NCBI GenBank assembly: GCA_026929865.2
Contig: CM049400.1
Location: 28,071,501 to 28,135,500, forward strand
Direction of reading: 5' to 3'
DNA length: 64,000 bases
DNA from: Hyperoplus lanceolatus
Taxonomy: Eukaryota > Chordata > Actinopteri > Uranoscopiformes > Ammodytidae
The translations under genes and the position numbers were made by a program. Below the pieces are notes generated by a model that made no database searches, was not told the DNA's origin, and was given only the letters and a program-made list of their open reading frames with translations. Positions 25,001-36,800 of this stretch are shown here, in pieces. How positions within the stretch are numbered: position 1 is the stretch's first letter; each line of letters opens with the position of its first letter.

Positions 25001-28000
25001 TGTCTGTTTAGTTGATAGGTTATTGGATTTTGCAATTGTTTATGGTGAAGAGTGGTGGTAAGACTTGATGAGCATAGGCTTTTTCCTACCCCTTTTCGAA
25101 CGGGTTTAGTGTGTGAAAGTGTCTTTATTTTTAAATAATTTTAAATCAATATTTAATTTCATTTTAAGCTTTCATATGACCCCAGTTGAGTTCATGTGAA
25201 CTTAGAGCAGTACAGTAAATAACTAAAGAAAATACTTAAAATCTGGGCAGCAGAGAAGGTGATCATTTTGATTTGTTACCTCTTTTAGGTCATAAAACTT
25301 TTTTTTCCAACTGCAATTCAACTAGATGTCATTTGTCGTGTCATTCTACAGGATTTTAAAGTTGAATGTAGCCTACTTATAATACAAAAAGGGCATTTGT
25401 GCTGTATTCTACATACACATCCAAAGGTCATCATGCAAAATGAGTCACACTCAAATGCTTATCTTTGTAAACCATGAGCAGGAAACTGGGAGGCCTATGT
25501 GCATTTTGCTTGGCAGTCTAATTATAGTGAATCAATATCAATGGGCTCAGTAAGTAATTAGAGTTTAATGGACGTAAGGTAACCATGGAGATCCCTTGTG
25601 AGCAGAAGCTGTTTAATGTGTCAGCCTGTAAATGAATAACAGTTTGGAAATTATGTATAACATTAGTTATGACTATGTCTATATTATTGTGCAGTTTCGA
25701 CCATGTGTTGTTATGTTGTGTTCCGTGTAAAGTAAACGGTGAGTTCACGCAAAGGAAAAAAACAGATTAAAAGCAACTTTATTTGGATTGTAGGTTTACA
25801 CTTAGCTCATAAATAAAAAAAAACTTAAAACAAACTTACTGGCAGCCAAATCATTTTCTGACTGTCTTTCTTCTTCCAAGAAATGCAGCTGGAATATCCC
25901 TCCTTTTTTGCATGACTAGCCTTTTTCTACAAATAAACATACAACTAGGGCTGAAGTCAGCCAATTTGGCAGGGGGATGTCCACTAGTTGTTCTGGGAAT
26001 TATAGGAAATCACTCTGGGGGAAGACCTACACAGTCCAAAAAATAATGTGCTAGACAACATAAACTGATAAGATAAAGTATATCAGTTTAAAAATGCAAT
26101 GACTTATTTTAATAGAGAACCAAGAAGTGCCAGCAACATCTGTAAATGTGCTCCCAGATCAGTTAGTATTGAACTCTACAGTGAAGCATGTTGAGTTTTA
26201 AAACATTAAAGTTCAGTTCAGAATATTTGGAACAAAAGCATCATCAGGGACCATATCTTCAGGGACGAAATGTCCTTTTTATTTGGATTAGAAGTACCAA
26301 CCACCAGTTTTCTATGTTCTGTAATCTGGATTGTTTGTTGCCATTTCATTGCACATTGGAGAAGTGATGTAAGACCATTTCCGTACAAAGCTCACCACAT
26401 TTTATCAACAACTTTCATATCGAGTCTGTTCCCTCTTACCATGTCTTTGAAAGCGTTCTCGATGGCACCCATCACCAAGCTCTCTGGGGAGACTTTCTTC
26501 TCGGTGAAGAAGCGTGTGGGTGGGGTGCTGGGTGAGCCCGGAGCCCCTGCTGCCCCGCGGAGAGAGGCTGCCCGGGTGAGAGCCTTCTGAGACGTGGGGG
26601 TCAGGTGGTGGTTGACTGGCTCCTCTCCCAGACACGTGGGGGGAACCAGGTTAGGAGTGCAGATGATCTCCAGAACCTCCTGGAGGTGCAGCGCGATGTG
26701 GTGATGGAGGAGACGCGACGCCGCCACGGCCACGCCAGAGCCAGCGTGGCCATCAAACAACGCCCAGTAGTGCAAGGTAAGGTCTTCACAGCCCTCCTGA
26801 ATACGGAGAGGAGAGTCAAACAGACGTATTAATCACTTGTGTCAATATATCGATCTGAAGAATGTAAGTAGCAAAGTTTTGTATGGCCTTGCATTTACAC
26901 TGATTGGCAAGATAGTGACTGGAAATCTATTCATCTACTGTATATACTGTAGTTTTACCTCTTGAGGCCTCTAAAAACTATTGGACCGATTTTGGTTTTT
27001 CAATGGCCGATTCAAATGCCAATATTTAGAGAGCATATACGATGCCGAATTGATGCTGTTGTTCTTTTCGTATTTTTTGCATTTGATAAAATACAACAAT
27101 TTAAGGGCTCTGTATATATGAATATTACCATAAGGGACTTCTGGATTTGTGTCCAGTTGTATGTAATTATTAAAATATAAAAGAAAATACAAGGTCAGTA
27201 TCTGGGTTAAAAATACAAAGAACGCAAAGATTGCTCCGCAGCAGCCACACTGACAAGCCTGCAATGTCTGCAGACATTATTGTTTTATTACGTGAATCAG
27301 CCTTGTTAGCGGAGGTACCGGATGACTAATCGGTCTACCTTAGTAGTAAAAACTATTAAAAATGAAACAATCTGAGAGGGGAACAACACTGAAACTGTTT
27401 GCAATTATAGGGGTCATGAGTAGATGTTGAGTGAAGAGTCACAAGCCGAAAAGGTTGTGAACCACTGGCGTGCACGGTCTCTGTGAGCAGAAGAATACAA
27501 TCCTTTGTTCACTACCACGTCAGTCCACCTCCAGCCCTTCAGAGTACAGGCTGTCACAGAGACTCTCGGCCCAGGTGCTGATTCATGCAGACGTCAGTGG
27601 TGCATACAGTGTCCAAAGTTAACGGGTGAAAGCTCCATTCTACTGACACGGCATATATAAATCCATCCTAAATCAATCCTATTCTGTAGGGTGTTGAGTG
27701 GTAACGCTTTGTATCTTTATAAGCTATCAGATCAATGCTTCAATCTAACAGTTTTAATAGACCCTCAATGAGGCACTATAATACTGGACGCCGACATTGT
27801 CTCTCGTGCTGATCTACAAAGTGCCACGTTCACCACATTTAAACTAAGTGTCTTGTGATCCCGTTCGTACATCGCATCCCTTTGAGTTTTCCGCCTTCAA
27901 AAACCATGCTGCAACTCTATGATCTTCCACCCTATCCGGAACCAATGGACATGCATTTGTTTTCAAAGTCTGATGGGTAGATACAATTTAGATTTCAATC

Positions 28001-30705
28001 AATTCGTATGAACGTACACATCAAAGATAATGAAATCACAGACATGGAATTGCTATGGCACACATTTCATCATGCCGTGACAGATACGTGAAGCGAAAGG
28101 GAGAGAGCGGGGCTGCCTTTTTTTCTGGTCACTGAATGTAGATCATTGCTAGCACGAATCTCTGCTGCACACACACCGGAGAACTGATTTTATTTATATA
28201 GTGCATGCAGATTGTACAACATGGACCCACGAGGCAAGCAGATAGCACTAGAAAGGCTCTACACAACTCATGTTGGTCTAGTTAGTATCTGTGAGTCATG
28301 GGGTGCTTCAGTGAGTTTGCTGTAGGGCTCTGGGTGGGCCTAGGGAAAGAACTGGTGGGCTGAGAGGGACATTGTTAGCATTAGTTAGAAATTGCCTTTG
28401 GAAAAATAAATCCAAAAGATTATTTTCTACAAATGAAGAACAAGTTGTAAGTACAGAGTCAGATGAGAAAGACAATGTGAAGATGGACGTCAATGTTTAG
28501 TGGTTTGATTTTTGTAAAAATATTTTCAGTATAGAAGTTAAAAAGTAACTGAGCCAATTTTCTCAGAAAGCAGATCATGTGTTCATATTCGATGTGTTTG
28601 GAGCACACCACCCTACAACAAATTAATAGTGAGATAAATTTTAATTTTTATACACATCTTACTGTGCTTGCGGAAGGACACAGGGTTAACTTTAAAGCCT
28701 ATCTTTCCGTGTTTCTGTAAGCAAATGCACTCGCATTTTGCCTTCCTTTGTTTGTGTCTGTCAGGAGATGTTAACAGGAGTGTGTGTAAAGGACGCCCCA
28801 CTGTACGCCCCAGTAAATTGCTGATGGGACAGAATGAGGGGACAGTTGGTCCTGCCAGCAGGCCCCGAGGGACAGCCAAGGACTAAATCTCCTCCCCGAT
28901 CGTTACCTGGATTTCACCAGTGAACAGAATTAACATTTGATTAAAACGATAGCGAATTGCCCTTGCTTTAGGGAAATTGGCATTTGAAAATAAATAAAAT
29001 GCAGCATTTAATGTTTATTGAAATCTCTTCACTTTAAAAATATAAGAAGTTGAAGAATAATTGAATATAACATGACTTGTTGAATGATTTTTTTTTTTAA
29101 CTGTACATTGAACTTTTTTTTTAATACAAATTTCCACTTGGCCTCACCACATTTTTCTGAACTTCAATACCTGGAATCTTGAATACTGCGACACACACAC
29201 ACACACACACATACACACATACACATCCACACACATCCACACACACTTTTGTCCATCCTGTCAGTATGTGATTATTTTTATTATTTTAAGGATGACAAAT
29301 GGATAGCGGAGGGAGGCAAATAGATCTCTATTTAAAACTCGTCCCTTCCTGTGGTCATAAAAATGTGTCTGCAGAATGTCTTTCAAGTTATAATATATGG
29401 CAGGAAAACAAAAGGGTGGACATGTTGTACTGGCACCAGATCCATCAGTTGGACTCACCAGGTGTTCCCGGACTGCCAGACCGTCTCCGTTGGGCAGAGA
29501 AGACCTCCTGCGGGCCATGGAGGTCTGGTTCGGCGTGGAGCTTCCTGCTTGTCTCCTCTTGACGACCAGCACCTCACAGCAGGCCTGGTCCTCGTTCAGC
29601 GCGCTCTTCCCCGCATTAATCACCCTATAGACAGGAGAAAGGACAACAGCTGGAATTAGTTTAAACAGGACGTCAAAGATAACTGATGAGAAACATGACA
29701 AAAAACTATTTCTGAATGAACCAAGTAATAACAAAATCAGATATCAACGAAATTAGAAATATGACTATGAACATGAATGGCCACATACAGTACATGATGC
29801 TCTAATCATTACAATACCTCGTTGATAAATATAAATTAATTGTGCAAAAAATATTAGTGAGAAACGAAACTAGAAATACTATGAACATATATACAGAATG
29901 TATGCTTTATAGATACAAATACAAATTTAAGAACATCTTTACTATATTTGGCATATAAAACATAATAAACTCTTGAAAAAGCCATCTTTTGTGGTTTGTC
30001 ATCTTCACTCATAATTTCAATCACTCAATCAGAAACAAAAACTGTTTCTGAACAGCTGTGTCTTCAATTAAACATTGCCGAAGGTGATTGTGCCTCTCAG
30101 CAAATATATCAAAATTAACAGAGCAAAATTCTTGAATGTTGGTGGTGGAAGAAAATACACATACATATTCAAGTCATTTAAGGTGGTTCAGTGTCTTACT
30201 TAACATTTCAACTGAATCTGTACCCTCTAATTCATAATATTTAGGAATGTAAAACCCATCAAAACTCAATTCCTGTGGAAGAGTTTCCCTTCACTTTTGC
30301 ATATTTTCGGGCGACAAACAAGGTGAGACTATGTGAGAGAAAGTCAGCAGGTACACAATCCTTGATAACACTTGTTTAAATTTGAGACAAGCACATAACG
30401 CAGAGGGCAGATATAGACAGACACATAAATATTGCATTATAAAATACCTGGCAGATGGTGCAGTGCACTGCTGCTGAGAGTCCATGCTGTAGTCATGGAC
30501 AGGCACACACTGCTTAACAATACACCAGGCATTCTCCATTTAGTCACGCCATAGAACACTGTCTGGTACTTAAATATAGTGGCCCTATGAAAACTAGTAT
30601 GTTCATACTTGAGTTTATGACATGAAAGCTCAGGAGATTAGGTAAGCAAGGGGTACACTACACAGAGGAGCAAAATGCTAAACATACATGTGTATTTTTG
30701 GCAAA

Positions 30706-30803
<98 letters not shown>

Positions 30804-33800
30804 TGTTTTACTTTGTTTACTATAAAAAGGCAACTGTCACAATAACAAATTATGATGCATGAAGACGTTGAGATTGGTAGCATGTCTCTACATATGTATG
30901 CAGACAAGTGAAAATCTCAAATGACATTGCATTACATTATATGGCAACATGTCTATATGAGAAGGAGTCATGGTAACCTCCCTGTGGGGGATTCTGTATA
31001 AATAATCTTAATTGGTCATGCCGAGTGGGGACCCTCTGTCTCCAGCTAAGAAAACAGTGGGTTGTAAAAGTGACAGGACGCTGGCCGGGCAGACCTGCAC
31101 TCAGTAAGATTGATATGAATTGTAGTCTTACACAATGGCCAATTCACAACTTCCCTATCCTAAATACTAATAATAATAATAACACACTTACAATAGTGGG
31201 TCAAAAAGACAGGGTTAAAGGGCTTTTAGCTACCCAACTATTTTCATGAATCAGAGATTTTTCGATTAGTCGAACAAAATCAAAAACAAAAAAAGTACGT
31301 CATCTAATTCATCCACACAAACTGTTAAATATTTGCTGCTTCCTGTTACTCAGAAAGAAGAAACTGTTTTTTCTGCTTTTGCTTTCTTATTTAGTCACAA
31401 ATATTGTGAAGAAAATAACTGAGATTTGAAACCAATATATTCAGTTTTAGTGAATACATTGGTTTCAAACGTCACACATATTTTCAGAAAATTGCAGAGA
31501 TTTGAATTCAATGTATTCAGTTATTTAATACTAATTTTTCCACAGCATACCAAATGCACTTATGTAGTAATCTTCCACATAGCATTGTGTTCCAGTTGAT
31601 ACCAGTTCAAAACTCGAGCCTTGTGTATGGTTCAATTGTTCCGCATAAGTCTATCAAATGATGATATGCTCTGAAAAATGGTCAACAGTAACAGTAAATA
31701 TACAGTGCATGTGTTACTCAGTTATTAGGTTAAAGCATGATATACCAACGGTGTGTCCCTTTAAATCCTTTCCCTTCATATGATGAATTGCTGCAAACTT
31801 GATGAGCCATCATGCGTATCTGAGACTGCAGCACTGTAGGGAGAGCCATTCATTTGACCCAGGAACATCAAGATTAACAACAGTTGATCTTTTTTTTTTT
31901 CAAGCCTTTCATCTCTGATATGAGAGGAAGAGCCATCCACACCCCCCGGCCCGAGCTGTGTCCGAGAGCAGGCCTGTCATATTCATTCATCTTCTTTTGT
32001 TTTTTTTCACATTTGAGACAATGGCATGACCTTAATTACCATGACACAGCTGTAATCTACAGTGTGCGGTGAGTTTTTCTTTTCAGTAACACTTGACCTG
32101 AAATGATTTGCTCCAGAGGCGTTATAAGACACCAGCAGGGCATTTGAGAACCATTGTGATATTATACATTTGCGTAGTGTGCCATAGTGACAAGACACTT
32201 TCCCACTCAGCTATATAACAAATACGATACTAACCATTTTCTTAGACTAGTTATTTTATCAGGAAAAACATTGCCGGTCATAGCTTTTTAACTGTGAGGA
32301 TTTGCTGGATTTCTCTGTTATGTAAGATTTCTGAAGCAAAAAAAAGGAAAAGATTTTGCAGATGTCATGTTTGGCTCTGGGAATATGTGATGTGCAATTT
32401 TTCAATCTTTAACATTTGATAGAATAAATCAATGAATTCACAATTTTTCAAAGATAAATAATAGATTATCTTGTTATGGCGGTTATCCAGTAGCTGCACA
32501 TAATACAGCTCCTTAGAACAGAATCCTTGATTTCGGTAGGATTATCGTTTGTAATCACATGCACAGTTGAACACATACTGTATGTGTATATTCAGTATGA
32601 CAGTGTTGACATAAGAATGCCTCCAGGAGGACACCATTATCTTTACAACCCTACATTACTGTTGCTTGTACATATATGTGTTATCTATGTTTACCTTTTT
32701 TGCTATCTTCCTCTGTATCCTATTTTTCATCTGAGTGTCTTATTATGGCCATTGCACTCTACCTAGCTACTGTGCTTTCAGCTGCCAAAATCCCAGTTTC
32801 CAGTAACGGATCCATTGAGGGAACGATAAAGATAGATTTTTTCTGAGATGTGATTATGGCAGTGCATCACAAGCCCCATTCTAGTGGAAACTCACAGTTA
32901 CGCAATAGACGTTAAGGAAAAGCTGGCACTGAAGCAAAACAGCATTACGTTGCTTATGCCTCAGAGCGGTGTGCTGCATTGATGTTGCAGAAACAACACA
33001 AGAGCATGTGCCGCCGTGTCATGTGATCCAGCACTGGGAAGCTTTGTATGGAGAAAGTGCTGCTCTCACGTGCCTCCTCTGCACAGTGGAGTGTGTGATC
33101 TTAGCTCCTTTACAATGAGGGGGAAATATCAAAAAGGGAAAAGAGTGGACGGTATTATGTTATTATATACACCTAAAAACACTGGAGTTGCAACTTTTTA
33201 AATCTGTGTTTCCCTTAATCTAGATATTAAGGCTGAGTGTGCCAACCTACAGCCTACTAGCCATAAGCCAAAACATGGACATTCCCTCTCACATATGCTG
33301 ACCTACAGACAACATGTGTATACACATACACACTAAGTGCAGAGGGTGTTCTAGTGTTCAGCTTTACAGACATGCATATTGATTAAATATTGATCGCTAT
33401 TGGTACTGTGTCGGAAGAGTGATTGAACGAACAATATGGTTTGTCACAACTTATTCTTCAACCTGTCAGTGGCACGGGAAGAGAGGAAATAAGTGCAGGA
33501 GGAGTAAAAGGAGCCAAGGTGAAGGCCATTTGGACTGTGTTTTCTGCTACACCATTATCGAAATGGGCTCTTATGGCTGTTAATGAGCCTGTTCTTCGGG
33601 ACACTTTTTTAGAAAAGAATTGGCCTAATAATCAGCATAATCAATCAACCAATGGACAGAAACTCTTCGTCAACTATCTTTTATGCTAATCAACTCAATT
33701 TGATCTGAAGGCTACAAAAAGTGTGGAGCCAAAAGCTCTTTTTTCAACTGTCCGTTTTATCGTCCCGTCCCTGTTCTCCCTTGCAAAAGGGACAAAAAAA

Positions 33801-36800
33801 TCTATATATTGTAGTCGTTACAACACCATCTCTACCTTTGAATAGACACATTTCCCACAATGTCACCGAAGCCTAAACCTCACAAAGGTAGAACTAATGG
33901 CTGAGTTGTTGAATTTGCATTAGTTAAAAAGTGGCCACTGGTTTGATTCATGTCTTGGCACTTTTTCTGCTTTTTTGAATGGAAACAGTCAGAGCAAGTT
34001 TTGTCCTTCTACTATTGAAAACAGAGTAAAACACTACAGTAAATGAAGCCTGTCTGCACAAGTGAAGGCCTGTGCGATGCAGAATAGAGGTTACAGAGAG
34101 AAAGTTAAGAGTGAGCAATACTCACTGATCCATTTCAAATGATCGTGCTCATCGGACCTGACAGTCTGTGCACCCACTCAGAGACAGGGCTTCAATCATG
34201 AATCCTCCTCATAAAGCACAACTGCTCTCATTGTCTCAGCAGGGAGCAACACAATAACCCAGAATAACCCCAGCAACCTCAGAAAGGCCCCACTCACAGA
34301 CAGGAAAAGAACAATACAGCAGAGTTGGGGACGTGCAGTTTATCTTGCACGATCCTTCACTTTGATTAAGCATTATTACTTGCCAAGGATTTTCTAATAC
34401 TAGCATACAGACACTACAAAATCATTTAAGATAATTTGGAATGTTGAAACAAGATGATAAGAGTGCAACAAAGTTAGGAAAAGTGGAGCCAAGGGTCAAC
34501 GGACTGTGAAGCCCACTGAGGTAAACGGCTATTTGTGATATTGGGCTGTATAAATAAAACTGACTTGATAGGTTTCTCAGAAAATGAGTGTAACATAATT
34601 CACACACTTAAGAATTTCTCAGAGATGTTCAGATTTCTCAAATTTGAACCTTCGGCTGATACGACTATGAGCGGCTATAATTGTTTGGTTCTTGGTAAGT
34701 ATTTACAAGTCAGAAAAGTAGTTATTAAAATAACTCAGATATGAATGCTGCATTAGGCATCCTAGCAGGCGTAATATTCTTGACCATTTTAATCCATCTC
34801 AATTTAGCTCGTAAATATACTAGCATTAGCACAAAACCAACAATACATCTGAGCTGAGGCTGATTCAAATGTCTACAGATTAATCAGCGATATTGGAAAC
34901 TGTTAACTGACCCTGTGAACCCTCCCCAGTGGATCTATGTGGGTCACTTCATCTTACATGGGTTCAGGTTTCCTCCAGGGACAGTGAGATTTCACAACCA
35001 CAAAGCCATGCTGGTAGGGCCAGCTGTTGACAAATCTGTAGTATGGCTCAGAACTGGCTTACACTATGTCAAGCTGGTGCATATTAACACACAAACACCC
35101 AGCTCCTGGCATCACATCTATTTATGATCCAGTAGAATTATACTTCCCATATTAGATAAGTGGATTGTTGAATATGTTGCAGCAATTAATTTAAATTCAA
35201 TTAAATGACCTTTATTAGCTTGTAGGACACCGAGGTTGCCCTCATTTACAGTGATGATGAGCAAGCTCTGTGTTCAGCTCTAGTGTTGAACATTGTGTCC
35301 TTAAATTTCCATTTTTGACAGATTTTTTTTTATTTTCTGATATACTCTAAAAAATTGAAGCATGATTTGTATCCTTCTACTGACCTCTCCCTTCTAATCC
35401 AGAGCTTGTGAAAAAAGAATGCATGCTGATTGTGCGCAATGATTGGGATAAATAATGAAATGCACAATTAGCAGGATGAAAGAATTCCAGATGCTCATTT
35501 CAACTTAAATTATGCGACCCACTTCAGAACATTAATGAGTGGGGTGATGGGGTGCAGAAGCAAATATTTTGTCTCTTTCGTTTTTAGATTAAAAATTATT
35601 CATGGTAGATTAGCAAAAGGGAACTATGGAGGAGGGCGCGTCTGAGACTCCAACAAAATGTCAAATGTCTTTCTTGGATAGGAAGCAGACTTCATTGGAA
35701 ATTGAATATCGCTGGGTTTTTGGACTATTGCCCGAGACAAAAACAAGACATTTCAAGACATCACCTCAAACTCTGGGAGAAGATTGTGCTGCTCATCCTT
35801 GCACTATTGTATTACATTTTATGTTTCAAACAAATAATCTGTGAATAGAAAAAAAATAATAGAAAAATTCATATAATTAATAAGCCCATTTCTCTCTCTT
35901 TGCCTGCGGACTGTTACTTTGTCCTGTTTATTTCTTGAAAACGAAGACTGCGGATCGCCTGAGGGAGTGAGAGTGAACTAGTCAGTTGTGTGTCGAAGCA
36001 CTGGCTGACTTGAAGATGAAAAACCTTTTGTACTAATATGGCCTCATACAGCCGAACAGCTTAAGTTGGAACTGTAGATGCAAAGAGATAAATGGAGTTT
36101 CTGCACTGAGTGTTCTTACTTAGTGTCTAACATCATCTATGTAGCCAAAAGGAAATGAGCAATTTGATCATAATGACCTCTCAGCAGCATGAACATACAG
36201 TATACTTGAAGAAGAGGAAAACACAATGAAGATGAATGTGTGAATCACAGTCAATATGCTGCCTCGTCACACTGTAGTTGGAATTATGTCCTGGACTGAA
36301 CATTGACTTCTACTGTATATCTATCAATCAATCAAAATATATTTATATAGCACCTTTCATACAAGTCATATGTAGTTCAAATTGCTTTACATTGATTGCA
36401 ATATAGAAAAGAAAGCAAAAGTGGATTCGCAGAACAATACACGCTTAAAATATGGTCTATAGTCTCTCTTCCACCAGACAACTATGATTAGACACTTCTT
36501 TTGTGGAACTGCCTGAATAGAAGTCATTGTACACAATGCGTTATCATATTTAGTTTGAGTCAAAGGTAAATGTAAACCATATGAAAATGAAATGTAAACA
36601 GGTGTTTTGTTTGGGTAGTAGTGCAGGTCTTGTTTAAGCCAAGGGAAGGAGTAGCCCAGCATGTTGCTTTTAACCAGCATGCAAATTAGGTTAAGTCTTC
36701 TCTTCCCTGTCCTGTTTGTTAGTCAAAATATTTCACAATCCTACATTTGTCTAGTTCTGCCAATTTTTCTACAGCCATTACTAATGAGGCCATTTATAGA

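Larger units (their letters stand above)
20993..26439 (-). other. ppm1h: ppm1h intron 3
   Basis: About 5.4 kb, GTAAGA...ATACAG. The 3' splice site is directly preceded, in transcript sense, by a (GT)n tract (plus 21001-21020). Other content: (TG)n 21989-22047, (TGAG)n 22408-22526, a GA tract near 22757-22801, candidate conserved blocks at 21500-21720, 23450-23530 and 24160-24420, and a CTCF-like site at 23768-23782. No exon is recognised. Confidence 0.85.

Noticed and set aside
27410..27475. Segment ending AACCACTGGCGTGCAC that resembles a DNA-transposon terminus
   Set aside because: I could not find the matching opposite end or a target duplication nearby, so it is not listed as an element.
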